From: Phytoseiulus persimilis
Taxonomy: Eukaryota; Arthropoda; Arachnida; Mesostigmata; Phytoseiidae
DNA: 64,000 bases
Assembly (NCBI GenBank): GCA_037576195.1
Contig: CM075103.1
Coordinates: 24,180,001-24,244,000, forward strand
Reading direction: 5' to 3'
Shown: positions 1 through 11,727 of the stretch, piece by piece
Layout of the letters: every line of letters starts with the position of its first letter
How positions within the stretch are numbered: position 1 is the first letter of the stretch
Position numbers and translations under genes: made by a program
The notes under the pieces: model-generated
The model's database searches: none
What the model was told of the DNA's origin: nothing
What the model saw: the letters and a program-made list of their open reading frames with translations, nothing else

Positions 1-1151
1 GGAGGTACTGGCAAAACTTTCCTAATCTCTCTCATTCTGGCTACAGTACGATCCAGAAGTAAAATTGCCTTGGCGATCGCATCGTCTGGAATCGCTGCAA
101 CACTAATGACGGCGGACGCACAGCACACTCAGCTTTCTGAAACAATCAGCCTTTCGGAAGAGCACTGATCCTGCTCTCTGGAGACTTTCGGCGAACTCTT
201 CCAGTGATACCGCGATCCAAGCCTGCAGACGAACTGAATGCTTGCCTCAAAGCTCCAATACTATGGCAACACGTGCAAAAATTGACACTGAAGACCAACA
301 TGCGCGTACAGCTGCGAAATGATGCGTCTGCTGGAGTTTTCGCGGAGCAATTGTTGGACATCGGGGATGGGAAGATATCGTTCAGTACTCATCCCTCACA
401 TGTCATCAGATTTCCGAGAAATTTCTGCACGATGGTTACATCAAGAACCGACTTGTTGGAAAAAGTTTTCCCAAATCTGACTCAAAACTTCAAAAACCTA
501 GGTTGGCTCAGCGCGCGTGTAATATTAGCGGCCAAGAATACCGATGTGAACTCCATAAATTCTATCATTCGGGATGCAATCCCCGGCGAAACAGTAACCT
601 ATAAATCCATAGATACAGTGATGGACGAAGAGGAGATCGTAAATTATCCCACAGAATTTTTGAACTCATTAGATCTGCCGGGTTTGCCACCACATAGTTT
701 GTCCTTGAAAATAGGGGTGCCGATTATTCTATTGCGTAATCTCAACCCCCCACGATTGTGCAATGGCACGAGACTTGCGGTGAAGACCATGTTGAGCAAT
801 GTCATTGAAGCCACGATTTTAAATGGTAAATTCAGAGGAGAAGATGTTTTGCTCCCTCGGATACCCATGATACCGACGGACATGCCCTTCGACTTCAAGC
901 GCTTACGATTTCCCGTGAGACTTGCTTTCGCCATGACCATAAACAAGGCACAAGGGCAATCTCTTCAGGTCTGCGGGCTCAATTTAGAGAATCCTTGCTT
1001 TTCACATGGTCAACTGTACGTGGCCTGCTCGCGCGTTGGCAAACCGTCTGATCTGTTCGTCTCCACACCAACTGGTGAAACGCGGTCCGCGTTACGCGGA
1101 ATGTCGTTCATCCAAAAGCTCTCGAATAAATTGGAGAATGATTTCTACTAA
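1..1151 (+). pseudogene. Helitron replication helicase, C-terminal remnant
   Basis: The window opens on a Walker A motif (GGTGKTF, bases 1-21) in frame 1, followed by the SSGIAAT block of PIF1-type helicases. Near base 110 the frame shifts and one stop follows. From 204 a 315-codon ORF carries the rest: a GDFRRTLPVIPR-like motif just before it, the MTINKAQGQS motif near residue 250 and the final LYVACSRVGKP motif near residue 275, as in the helicase half of Helitron Rep/Hel proteins. The Rep (HUH nuclease) part would lie left of the window. In the family this protein unwinds DNA in rolling-circle transposition. Unlike the helicase tails at 32.4, 45.7 and 61.6 kb, it ends at 1151 without an endonuclease extension, so it belongs to a different Helitron lineage. 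The shift and stop mark it as dead. Confidence 0.85.
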
Positions 1152-1870
1152 ATCGAGTTTCGGTCTTTTCTCTTCCTGAAGATGGAACTATCTCAGAATT
1201 GAACAGGTGCGACGGCCTATCAAAGGCCGAGTAGACCAACAAGTGCGTGTATGTAGGCCGATCGGGACATCAGGGAATTCTCTCCCAGAAATTCCGGCTA
1301 GTGACTCAATGAAATCGATTACACGGATTTTAGACTCGTGGTCAAACTGACCGTTCGGTCGATTTCGACAGAAATGGGGCACTTGGGGGCATAAATCGAA
1401 ATTTTTGAAAACCACAATGGTTTGTGCGAGCCTGGGTGTTTTGAAGGGTGAACCATTTTTTTTCCCACCAAAATGAGGTTACAACGGCGATTTGCCCAGA
1501 AAAAGTAATTGGTTTATCGACAGCATCAGCTGGCCCGAGAAATTGCACGCATCCTCCGTTTTTTATCCGATAAAAAAAGTGCATTTTTCGAGGACTTACG
1601 GGCATTATTAAAAATCGAACCATACCTCCCTTACGAAGGGCCCGTTGAGAATTTCCCTCCTGGGAAAAAAATGCGGAATTGCACCAGCTTTCCGACCTGT
1701 CTCGCCGATTTTAAATCCATCCAGTCGTTTGGTCGGGATTGCGATTTCTTTTTTTCGATTTTGCCTCCTCTGGAGAGAGTTTTGAAGCTGGTTAGATGCC
1801 CAAAAGTTGCTCCTCTGGACTCGAAACTCGCTCGCAAGAATTCAGGAAAATCGGTCCAGCCGTTCAAAAG
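1152..1870. other. No recognisable feature
   Basis: Probably 3' flank of the Helitron remnant. I found no CTRR end with hairpin here and no convincing coding signal; the open frames on both strands lack recognisable motifs. Confidence 0.4.
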
Positions 1871-2551
1871 TTATAATTTTCCGAAAATCCCGATCGCTGT
1901 GCCGCGCCTCGGTAACACAAGAACACTGGCTCGCGCAGGCGAGCCCGGGGTCGGCTCGGCTGGAGTCACGTCTGGCGAAAACGGGATCGGCGTTGACCCT
2001 CCGTCGTCTCCGCCTCCTGGAATCTCGAGCTCCACAACTCCACTGGCGACTCCGACAATGATGAGAGTCGCGAACAGGAACAACCATAGCCACCACACCC
2101 ACCGAGAGCGGGGATGCGCGGCACCACCGCGACTTCCGGGTTCATCGTGGACGTTGTTGAGTGCCGCCCCGTGCAACTCACTGTGTTCCTCGCTGACCGG
2201 CATCAAGCAATAACTGATGCCACTGAGGTGTTCCGAGGGGCTCATAAGAAAAGCCGCGTTTCTCGTCAGGGCCAGCTCCTGAATCCTGAGCCCTCTGGAT
2301 TTTCTGGGGCGGACGACCTCGACGGCTTCGACCCGTTTCTCCTGGGGCAGCGGATCCTAGACGATCACCTCTTCGAGCTCCCTTTCGACGACGTCTTCTC
2401 CGGGGTTGTGATGCTGATCGACGAGCTTCCTTCTTGGAGCACGAGTGGCGTCCGAGCTCGGGGGCGTCTCCTGTAGTAAGGCCCTCTGGTGACGAGCCTT
2501 CAATCGCAGCTCGCGCTCACTCATGCCATCTCTGCACGCCATACCAAACAT
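1871..2551 (-). CDS. Possible membrane protein exon, unidentified, with one stop
   Basis: One minus-strand frame stays open from 2551 to 1871 apart from a single in-frame TAG near 2355-2357. It reads as a charged, Arg/Glu-rich N-terminal part, one strong hydrophobic segment (VWWLWLFLFATLIIVGVA, around 2100-2045) preceded by Arg residues, then a Pro/Gly/Asp-rich tail. That is the layout of a single-pass protein with a basic cytoplasmic N-terminus. I do not recognise a family. It could be a first exon of a host gene, part of an element, or a chance frame, because open frames overlap it on the other strand. Confidence 0.22.
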
Positions 2552-3839
2552 CTAACCAAAATGCTCCAGCTCATACAAGAACCAATAAACAAGTTTCAAG
2601 AACGTGGACCGTCGGCATCGAGGCCAAGGCACAAAACAGTTCAATGTCGCTCCCCCCGATATCATCGCATTCTGAAACCTGCGCAGCACCGTGGTGTGTC
2701 GGCTCGGGCCAGTTTTCGGCGCGCGGGGAGCCGGCCAATCAGCTTACAGCACTCCGCGCCGAACCTGCCCTCTCGCGCCAACGCTCACAGGCGAAGAGAA
2801 CATGAGCCCACATGTCCCAACAAATACGCAATTCAACAACCAACTCGAGGACCCCGATGTCGATGAAAATCAACACGGTGACATCTAAGAACATCATGAG
2901 CCCAGATCTAAACAGTCGGATGCCCCAATTAATCTCTAAGGATCCCGAGATCTAACATCTTCGCCTTCATCCCCTGAAAGTTCAAACACCATAAAAACCA
3001 ACCGGCAGAGAAACTCATCCGCCTGAACTCAAAGAAAAACGACGCCGCTACCCGGGACCGAGATGTATCTCCTAGATCAACACTTGGACACGGGATCATG
3101 CTGTAACTACACGAACCACGAGTCTCATCTCGAGTCGCGGAGTCCACAATCAGAGAGGCTGTTGAGCCCAGTGTTTCGCCCCGTCGAACCATGGTCTGAC
3201 TGAGAGGATTCTGTATCCCGCGTCCTCGAGAGAGTTCTTTGGGAACTGGTTACCGGCGACAGGCCGGCGCCAGCGTACGAGAGAATAACATACAACCGAA
3301 CGCCTTCGGACTGCAAGCCCATGATGCCCCTGCTGCGTACGAAGAATGAACTAGTACGCAGCTGCGCTTCATGGGAAGCCTCACCGAGGGCGATGGTCTT
3401 GAGAACCATGCACATCCGTAGGTACGGCGATGGAAACCAACCAATGGGAAACCAGCTAGGTAGGAGAGAATCAACCCTCACGGCTATAGGTACCCCATAT
3501 AAACGCCATAGTCGCACGATAAAACCACTGTCGTTCTTATCCGTTGCTCGGTCAGTTGGTGCTCTACTATAAGCGTGCCTGTGCATGAGGTTCCAGTGAG
3601 ATTCGTAGTCCTGATTCTGCTAGTGGTCCGCCGAGTCGGAAAAATCCAACTCGTCAGTAGCGAGTTTCGGTGATGGGCCATAAAGTTTTCGGCAACAGGT
3701 GGAATTTCGCTGCAATGAAGTAGATCGCTTTTTCTTCTGATTATTACTCAGGAATTACGCGGGGAATGCTGCCGCTTGTCGACGTACCGGTCCGGCCACA
3801 GAATCAGAATCTTCTGCTAGAGTTTCAAGAGATTCCTCG
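2552..3839. other. No gene recognised; weak promoter-like site
   Basis: No coding motif was recognised. Around 3486-3560 a TATA-like CATATAAAC is followed about 60 bases later by an arthropod-like initiator (GGTCAGTTGG), so an old LTR or promoter is possible, but no second LTR or primer site could be shown. Confidence 0.25.
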
Positions 3840-4750
3840 GAACTTTTCTGTCCACCTCTGGCTCCTTGGCCTTTCATATCTAGTAAGGATCCCCTCTGCG
3901 CTGTCGTTGGAATCCAGTTTGCATCTCACCTATTACTTTTTTCTCGCTCCATTCAGTCTTGGATTTTGCTTGCCATGATTCACGCGGAAACGCCATAGAG
4001 GATAGTTGAGATGGTGATCGGGCGATATTTTAGGAGCTGACCTCTTCTCGCATTCGATTTTTCGATCATCTATACGCTGCTACACCTCCAGTCTATGGGG
4101 AAATCCGACTTTCCCTCATAGAATTCATTGAAGATTGTTGCTATTTGGTCGAGGCCATGTTATCCTAAGTTTTCAAGTATTCTGGCTGGGATGCCTTCAA
4201 GGCCACAGATGGATCCGGTGTTCATTCGAGAGAGTGTATTCTTGATCTCTTCCCTAGTGGTCCGTATTCCCGATTGGCAATGTAGTCTCACGGCTTCAGG
4301 TTTCGTATCTATCGCCACCTTTGCCCGTAGTATTTCTTTTGCGACTCCCGTGAGGTGTTCCAGTAGATCCGTTTCACCAATGGGTTGTCCCTCGCTGTCT
4401 TTGACAGACAGCGCCATCGATTTTCTCGGTTTGACTCGGTTAACGAGCTTCCAGAATTCTCGACAGCGCTCGCCTGTCGGCGCGAAGACGACCTCCCGCA
4501 TTGCTTTGTTGTCGCGAGCGTAGATCTCTCTTCCAACCTCCTCTCTGACTCCTTGTTGAGCCTGCCGATATTCTCGTTCGGCATCGGCCACGTCTAGCTT
4601 TGTCTTCCGTGCTAGTCGCCACAGCTTGTTCTTATTCCGACGTATCCTCTCCAGTTCCGATATTCGTTCGGAGTGGATCATGGGGCTGACGTTGGTTTTC
4701 GAGATTCTGTTTGATGCCCTCATCGACCGCCTGATGGTCCCACGCGCTAC
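3840..4750 (-). pseudogene. LINE ORF2 fragment (linker and start of reverse transcriptase)
   Basis: A minus-strand frame from about 4750 to 4160 reads like the region between endonuclease and RT of Jockey/CR1-type non-LTR ORF2 proteins: a Lys/Arg-rich linker, FWKLVNRVKPRK, then LSRMNTGSICGLEGIPARIL, which matches the start of the RT fingers (family form K..G..G.DGIP..ILK). A stop follows at 4157, but downstream codons still resemble RT, including a decayed YRPI-like stretch with a frame change, until about 3840. No catalytic DD box is present, so this is a truncated dead copy. The upstream part of the same ORF (4751-5023) does not look like LINE protein and includes a stretch shared with the 7.1-kb unit. 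Confidence 0.65.
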
Positions 4751-5310
4751 GTAGTATGGTATGGTGTCAAGAGCTGTCGCGCGTTGGGGATTCGATTCAA
4801 TTAAGCTGCAGGCATCCCTGGGAAAAAAATGGGAACGAAGAAATCGCAGCGGGAGGCCTTCAAGATTTTTTCCGGAGCGAGGGAAAGGGTCTCGGTACTT
4901 TTGGCCTTGGGTCAGGGATTCGAATGAGATATATTGTTGTGGATACCCCATCCCAAGAGAACACTTTCTGTCCAGTCGGCGGGCTCCTATCTGCCTTGGT
5001 TTTTTTTTTATAGCATGAAACATCTTCTGGACCGATGAAAACCGAGCGAGATTTGGAAACTTAAAATGCTCATATCTCCGTTATCTGAAGGAGTTCAGAG
5101 GTCATAAAGTGGGTTTCGGAAAGCTCGTGAATCCAGCTTTCCGATGCGTCCGTCAGAGTTTTTCCACGAACAATTTTAACACCTTCAAAATGACCATCTT
5201 CAAAGTGAATGTTTCCAACCCACTTCCTGGAGGTTGACCACTTTCTAGTTTGTGTCATATTATGCCCCCCTTTAGTGCGAGCACAATGCGATAGACAGAT
5301 CAAAAAAATA
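4751..5310. other. Intergenic; shares about 57 bp with the composite unit
   Basis: Bases 4829-4886 closely match 36576-36628 and 58593-58645 (GGAACGAA.AAATCGCAGCGG, then GGAGGCCTTCAAGATT and GCGAGGGAAA, with small indels). The meaning is unknown; a common element fragment is likely. Nothing else was seen up to the mariner terminal repeat. Confidence 0.4.
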
Positions 5311-5331
5311 TTAGGTGAGTCAAAAAGTTCG
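5311..5331 (+). repeat. Terminal inverted repeat of the mariner element (one end)
   Basis: TTAGGTGAGTCAAAAAGTTC resembles mariner terminal repeats, and TA precedes it, the dinucleotide mariners duplicate. It lies on the C-terminal side of the minus-strand transposase. No matching repeat was found beyond 6430, so that end is lost or diverged. Confidence 0.6.
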
Positions 5332-5399
5332 TCGGCTTTTCTACCCGATTTTGGGGAGCCAAATCTCTGCAGACAACACTATTCTCATTCAATTATATA

Positions 5400-6430
5400 T
5401 TGACCGTTTTGCTCGATGACCTTCGCCCATCGCTCTGGTAAATCCATGATTCCATTCTCCCAGAACATTTTCTCTTTATTATCAAAATATCGATGGAGGT
5501 GATTTTTAATATCCTCCAAAGATTCAAATGTGGCGCCGTCAAGAGAGTTCTGCAGAGCTGAACAAGTGATAATCTGATGGACTATATCAGGTCGGGACTA
5601 TAGGCTGGGTGCGGTAGCACATCCCAATCAAACTCCGCCAATTTCTGCCGGGGAGCCAAACTTCTGTGTGGTCTGGCATTATCATGTTGAAAAACCACGC
5701 CCCACCTGTTTGCCAAACCTTGGCGCTTGGATGCAACTGCGGTCTTCAAATCTTCAAGTTGTCTGCAGTAGACTTCGGAGTTGATAGTCTGATCCATCGG
5801 GAGCAGCTCAAAAAACACTACGCCTTTGCAGTCCCACCAGCAGCTCAGCATGACTTTTTTTTGATGGAGTTCTGGTCTGGGGATAGCTGCTGCCTGAGAA
5901 CCTTTGAGGACCCAGCTTCTTCTCTGTGTTGCGTTTCTGTAGAGTATCCATTTTTCATCGCCGGTTATCAATCTCCTCAGAAACGATTCCTTGTGGTTCT
6001 TCCGGAGTAGTAGGTGACAGGTATCAACGCGTCGTTCAAGCTGCCTACCAGTGAGGTCGTGAGGTAGCCAGATATTCCGCTTGCTTGAGAAAACTGCTTG
6101 ATGCAGGCGGTTCCAAACGGTTCCGCGAGAGACTCCCGTCACATCTTTAATTTCTTTCATGGTCAAGGCTGGATTCGAAGTAACCAAGCTCATGATTTCG
6201 TCCGTCTCCACAACTTGAGGTCGTCCTGATCTCGGCTCATCTTCAAGATTGAAGTTTCCAGCTTCGAAACGGGCGAATCGCTTCTCGACCGTGGATTAGT
6301 GTAGTGCGTTTTCGCCGTAAACTGCGCATATCTTCCGCGTTGTCTGCGCTGCACTCAAGCCTTCGCGGTAGGAGAACAATATGATGTGTCGAAAATGCTA
6401 TTTTTTTCCTCCATTTCAAATAGCTGCTGA
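5400..6430 (-). pseudogene. mariner (DD34D) transposase pseudogene
   Basis: Translated on the minus strand, the helix-turn-helix end lies at about 6430-6200 (STVEKRFARFEAGNFNLED, then PRSGRP and the TDEI motif at 6210), broken by a stop and frame changes. The ORF 6211-5582 carries the second helix-turn-helix and the catalytic core: GDEKW (first Asp), HDNARPH (second Asp) and HPAYSPDL. Just after SPDL a stop and frameshift interrupt the gene, but a PSDYHLF-like motif with the third Asp follows, then the usual QNSLDGATFESLED tail to about 5400. In mariners this enzyme cuts and pastes the element at TA sites. The breaks make this copy inactive. Confidence 0.88.
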
Positions 6431-6714
6431 TTCCACAAAGTATACGATAAAGTTGGGACGGGGTATCCGCGCGCGGGTCTAGGACATTCTTTCGAAAAAC
6501 ATGGAGGCTCAGGGGAGAGAGGAGCAGCAGACGGAACACAGCCTAAGGGCGCTGCATTTGAAATTTTGAAAGCTCTTGAAAGCCATTCGTTGAGGAAGCC
6601 GACGCAGGACCCTATGTACTTGGAAGCTTAATGTGGCACACATGTCTGGACGGGCTGTATTATTGAGTTATCGACTGACTGACTAGCTATCCATCATGTT
6701 TTGTCATCCCGCCN
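6431..6714. other. Short spacer ending in an ambiguous base
   Basis: No gene recognised. The N at 6714 sits exactly at the start of the 45-bp array, so the array edge may be misassembled. Confidence 0.5.
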
Positions 6715-8317
6715 GTGATTCCGAGACCAATCTGAGCATTACTTCCCAACTCTGGAGGGGTGATTCCGGGACCAATCTGAGCATTACTTTCCAACTCTGG
6801 AGGGGTGATTCCGAGACCGATCTGAGCATTACTTTCCAACTCTGGAGGAGTGATTCCGAGACCAATCTGAGCATTACTTCCCAACTCTGGAGGGGTGATT
6901 CCGGGACCAATCTGAGCATTACTTCCCAACTCTGGAGGGGTGATTCCGAGACCAATCTGAGCATTACTTCCCAACTCTGGAGGGGTGATTCCGAGACCAA
7001 TCTGAGCATTACTTCCAAACTCTAGAGGGGTGATTCCGGGGCCAATCTGAGCATTACTTCCCAACTCTGGAGGAGTGATTCCGAGACCGATCTGAGCATT
7101 ACTTCCCAACTCTGGAGGGGTGATTCCGAGACCAATCTGAGCATTACTTCCCAACTCTGGAGGAGTGATCCCGAGACCGATCTGAGCATTACTTCCCAAC
7201 TCTGGATGGGTGATTCCGAGACCAATCTGAGCATTACTTCCCAACTCTGGAGGAGTGATTCCGAGACCGATCTGAGCATTACTTCCCAACTCTGGAGGGG
7301 TGATTCCGGGACCAATCTGAGCATTACTTTCCAACTCTGGAGGGGTGATTCCGAGACCGATCTGAGCATTACTTTCCAACTCTGGAGGAGTGATTCCGAG
7401 ACCAATCTGAGCATTACTTCCCAACTCTGGAGGGGTGATTCCGGGACCAATCTGAGCATTACTTCCCAACTCTGGAGGGGTGATTCCGAGACCAATCTGA
7501 GCATTACTTCCCAACTCTGGAGGGGTGATTCCGAGACCAATCTGAGCATTACTTCCAAACTCTAGAGGGGTGATTCCGGGGCCAATCTGAGCATTACTTC
7601 CCAACTCTGGAGGAGTGATTCCGAGACCGATCTGAGCATTACTTCCCAACTCTGGAGGGGTGATTCCGAGACCAATCTGAGCATTACTTCCCAACTCTGG
7701 AGGAGTGATCCCGAGACCGATCTGAGCATTACTTCCCAACTCTGGATGGGTGATTCCGAGACCAATCTGAGCATTACTTCCCAACTCTGGAGGAGTGATT
7801 CCGAGACCGATCTGAGCATTACTTCCCAACTCTGGAGGGGTGATTCCGAGACCGATCTGAGCATTACTTTTCAACTCTGGAGGGGTGATTCCGAGACCAA
7901 TCTGAGCATTACTTCCCAACTCTGGAGGAGTGATTCCGAGACCGATCTGAGCATTACTTTTCAACTCTGGAGGGGTGATTCCGGGGCCAATCTGAGCATT
8001 ACTTCCCAACTCTGGAGGAGTGATTCCGAGACCGATCTGAGCATTACTTTTCAACTCTGGAGGAGTGATTCCGAGACCGATCTGAGCATTACTTCCCAAC
8101 TCTGGAGGGGTGATTCCGAGACCAATCTGAGCATTACTTCCCAACTCTGGAGGGGTGATTCCGAGACCGATCTGAGCATTACTTTTCAACTCTGGAGGGG
8201 TGATTCCGAGACCAATCTGAGCATTACTTCCCAACTCTGGAGGGGTGATTCCGAGACCAATCTGAGCATTACTTCCCAACTCTGGAGGGGTGATTCCGGG
8301 ACCGATCTGAGCATTAC
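6715..8317 (+). repeat. 45-bp minisatellite array, about 36 units
   Basis: The unit runs from TCTGGAGGGGTGATTCCGAG through ACCAATCTGAGCATTAC to TTCCCAAC, 45 bases. Copies differ at a few fixed positions (GGGG/GGAG, CCAA/CCGA, CCC/TTC). A higher-order period of 540 bp (12 units) is visible: marker units with TCTAGAGGGG recur at 7021 and 7561, and TCTGGATGGG at 7201 and 7741. Since 45 is divisible by 3 and the unit lacks stops in most frames, long pseudo-ORFs run on both strands (the minus reading repeats GSNAQIGLGITPPEL). I treat these as non-coding. The array is joined without a break to a Helitron 3' end at 8513. Confidence 0.95.
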
Positions 8318-8513
8318 TTCTCGAAACCTTAATGCTGACCCAGTGAAGAGAAGGAAAAGTGCCTCGATCCCAGGTCAGAATCCTATCGAGAATCGGTGGC
8401 CACCCCCGAAGGTGTCCCGATGACACCGCATGTTAGGCAAGGTGTGTCTGTCAGCAGTAGACTCCCAAAGCAAGGGACGGGCCAGCCAGCGTAGTCGGCC
8501 GAAGGCCGGCTAG
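8318..8513 (+). mobile_element. Helitron 3' end (hairpin + CTAG)
   Basis: After the array come about 190 bases of unique tail, closing with a short hairpin (CGGCC-GAA-GGCCG, 8496-8509) and CTAG at 8510-8513. A hairpin followed by CTRR is the hallmark of Helitron 3' ends. The next base pair is TC, the start of another Helitron 5' end. The same tail, apparently identical, recurs at 12063-12258, and a diverged version at 11540-11727. Confidence 0.8.
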
Positions 8514-9162
8514 TCTATATATATAAAAATCCAGGGTCTGTTTGTTTGTTTGTTTGTTTGTCCTCAATAGGCTCCTCTGGTATTGATCGGATCGACTTGG
8601 AACAAACTGCATAATGTAGGGCGGCTCTCCGGGAAGGACATAGGCCACCCACCACTCCCCCCCTCTTCTTCCCCTCCTCCCCCCCCTCGCGATTTACCCC
8701 AACTTTGACCCCCTCCATACTGTCATCCGCATCCAAATTCTGACGATAAGGTGCACCGCCCCGTTATGACGCCAGCCAAACTCATCCCATCGTCATCGGA
8801 TATCCTTCCCCACCTCCTCTCCTATACATCTATATATATAAAAATCCAGGGTCTGTTTGTTTGTTTGTTTGTTTGTTTGTCTGTTTGTTTGTTTGTCCTC
8901 AATAGGCTCCTCCGGTATTGATCGGATCGACTTGGAACAAACTGCATAATGTAGGGCGACTCACCGGGAAGGACATAGGCCACCCACTCCTTCCCCCCTT
9001 CCCCTCCCCTCCTCCCCCCCTCGCGATTTACCCCAACTTTGACCCCCTCCATACTGTCACCCGCATCCAAATTCTGACGATAAGGTGCACCGCCCCGTTA
9101 TGACGCCAGCCAGACTCATCCCATCGTCATCGGATATCCTTCCCCACCTCCTCTCCTATACA
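8514..9162 (+). mobile_element. Two tandem Helitron 5' ends (A type)
   Basis: Copies start at 8514 and 8829, each with TC followed by TATATATATAAAAATCC, as expected of Helitron 5' termini. Each holds a GTTT/TGTT tract of varying length, a stretch beginning CCTCAATAGG, a C-rich tract and the end CCTATACA. The first copy is cut off exactly where the second begins (ACA|TC), and the second where a B-type start follows at 9163. Helitrons insert between A and T, which fits these joints. No protein is encoded. Confidence 0.7.
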
Positions 9163-11727
9163 TCTATCATAAAAATCTATCATAAAAATTCCTGGAGGGG
9201 TGATTTCGAGACCAATAACGCCATTACTTCCCAACTCTGGAGGGGTGATTCCGAGACCAATCTGGCCATAAGTTTCCAACTCTGGAGGGGTAAATACGAG
9301 ACCAATCTGGCCTTTAGTTTCTAACTCTGGAGGGCTGATTGCGAGACCAATCTGGACATTACTTTCCAACCTTGGAGGGGTGATTCCGAGACCAATCCGA
9401 CCATTAGTTTCCAACTCTGGAGGGGTGATTCCGGTATCAATCTGGCCATTACTTTCCAACTCTGGAGGGTTGATTCCGAGACCAATCTGGCCATTACTTT
9501 CCAACTCTGGAGGGGTGATTCTGAGACCAATCTGGCCATCACTTTCCAACTCTGGAGGGGTGATTCTGAGACCAATCTGGCCATCACTTTCCAACTCTGG
9601 AGGGGTGATTCTGAGACCAATCTGGCCATCACTTTCCAACTCTGGAGGGGTGATTCCGAGACCAATCTGGCCATTAGTTTCAAACTCTGGAGGGGTGATT
9701 CTGAGACCAATCTGGCCATCACTTTCCAACTCTGGAGGGGTGATTCCGAGACCAATCTGGCCATTAGTTTCAAACTCTGGAGGGGTGATTCCGGTGCCAA
9801 TCTGGCCATTAGTTTCCAACTCTGGAGGGGTGATTCCGAGACCAATCTGGCCATTAGTTTTCAACTCTGGAGGGGTGATTCCGGTGCCAATCTGGCCATT
9901 AGTTTCCAACTCTGGAGGGGTGATTCCGGTATCAATCTGGCCATTAGTTTCCAACTCTGGAGGGGTGATTCCGGTACCAATCTGGCATTACTTTCCAACT
10001 CTGGAGGGGGGATTCTGAGACCAATCTGGCCATTACTTTCCAACTCTGGAGGGGTGATTCCGGTATCAATCTGGCCATTAGTTTCCAACTCTGGAGGGGT
10101 GATTCCGGTACCAATCTGGCCATTAGTTTCCAACTCTGGAGGGGTGATTCCGGTATCAATCTGGCCATTAGTTTCCAACTCTGGAGGGGTGATTCCGGTA
10201 TCAATCTGGCCATTAGTTTCCAACTCTGGAGGGGTGATTCCGGTGCCAATCTGGCCATTAGTTTCCAACTCTGGAGGGGTGATTCCGGTATCAATCTGGC
10301 CATTAGTTTCCAACTCTGGAGGGGTGATTCCGGTACCAATCTGGCCATTACTTTCCAACTCTGGAGGGGGGATTCTGAGACCAATCTGGCCATTACTTTC
10401 CAACTCTGGAGGGGTGATTCCGGTATCAATCTGGCCATTACTTTCCAACTCTGGAGGGTTGATTCCGAGACCAATCTGGCCATTACTTTCCAACTCTGGA
10501 GGGGTGATTCTGAGACCAATCTGGCCATTACTTTCCAACTCTGGAGGGGTGATTCCGAGACCAATCTGGCCATTAGTTTTCAACTCTGGAGGGGTGATTC
10601 CGGTGCCGATCTGGCCATTAGTTTCCAACTCTGGAGGGGTGATTCCGGTATCAATCTCGCCATTAGTTTCCAACTCTAGAGGGGTGATTCCGGTACCAAT
10701 CTGGCCATTACTTTCCAACTCTGGAGGGGTGATTCTGAGACCAATCTGGCCATTACTTTCCAACTCTGGAGGGGCGATTCCGAGACCAATCTGACTATCA
10801 CTTTTCAAGTCTGGAGGGGTGATTCCGAGACCAATCTGGCCATTACTTTCCAACTCTGGAGGGGTGATTCCGAGACCAATCTGTCTATAACTTTCCAACT
10901 CTGGAGGGGTGATTCCGAAACCAATCTGGCCATTACTTCCCAACTCTCGAGGGGTGATTCCGAGACCAATCTGGCCATTACTTTCAAACTCTTGAGGGGT
11001 GATTCCGAGACCAATCTGGCCATTACTTTCCAACTCTGGAGGGGTGATTCCGAGACCAATCTGGCCATTAGCTTCCAACTCTGGAGGGGTGATTCCGAGA
11101 CCAATCTTGCCATTACTTTCCAACTCTGGAGAGGTGATTCCGAGACCAATCTGGCCATTAGCTTCCAACTCTGGAGGGGTGATTACGAGACCGATCTGGC
11201 CATTACTCTCCTACTCTGGGGGGGGGGGGGGGAGGGCTTGATTCCAGGACCAATCTGACAATACTTTTCTGAGTCCGGAGGGGTGCTTCCTAGACGAATC
11301 TGACCGTACTTTCCAAAACCTGGAGGGGTGATTCCGTCTCCAATCTGACCATTACTTTCCGAGTTTGGAGGAGTGATACCGGGACCAATCTGAACATACT
11401 TTTCCAAGTCTGGAGGGGTGATCCCGAGACCAATCTGACTATCACTTTCCAAGTCTGGAGGGGTGATCTCGAGAAATGTCTAACCACACTTTTCGAAACC
11501 TGGAGGGGTGATTCCGGGACCAATCTGACCATACTTCTCGAAACCATGATGCTGGCCAAGTGAAGGAAGAGGAAAGTGCCTCGATTCCAGGTCAGAACCC
11601 TGTCGAGAATCGGTAGCCACTCCCGAAGGTCTCATGACACTACATGTAAGGCAATGTGTGTCTGTCAGCAGTAGACTCCCGAAGCAAGGGACGGGTCGGC
11701 CAGCGTAGTCGGCCGAAGGCCGGCTAG
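9163..11727 (+). mobile_element. Non-autonomous Helitron filled by the 45-bp array
   Basis: The start is TCTATCATAAAAA, repeated once, then TTCCTGGAGG, which leads directly into the minisatellite. The end is the hairpin plus CTAG at 11724-11727. There is no Rep or helicase, so movement would depend on an autonomous partner. The upstream A segment (8829-9162) may be the true 5' part of the same element, giving 2.9 kb, or a separate insertion; the joint at 9163 allows both readings. Confidence 0.65.
9186..11540 (+). repeat. 45-bp minisatellite array, about 50 units, second subfamily
   Basis: Same unit as at 6.7-8.3 kb, but mainly with TCTGGCCATTAGTTTCCAAC or TCTGGCCATTACTTTCCAAC in place of TCTGAGCATTACTTCCCAAC, and with variants TTCCGGTATC, TTCCGGTGCC and TTCTGAGACC. 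Higher-order blocks are seen between 9960 and 10560. From 11215, after a run of 14 G, units become strongly diverged up to 11540. Open frames on both strands are by-products of the 45-bp period. Confidence 0.93.

Noticed and set aside
3125..3586. 153-aa minus ORF
   Set aside because: No family motif; the same stretch is open in other frames, and it covers a promoter-like region.
6715..8317. CRISPR array
   Set aside because: Units are contiguous with no unique spacers, and the context is a eukaryotic Helitron.
6687..8426. 579-codon ORF of GSNAQIGLGITPPEL repeats and similar ORFs in all arrays, both strands
   Set aside because: They follow from a stop-free 45-bp period; several frames on both strands are open at once, no start context or conserved flanks exist, and arrays are embedded in non-coding Helitrons.
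8535..8562. GTTT/TGTT microsatellite as an independent feature
   Set aside because: It is a length-variable part of the A-type Helitron 5' end and is described there.
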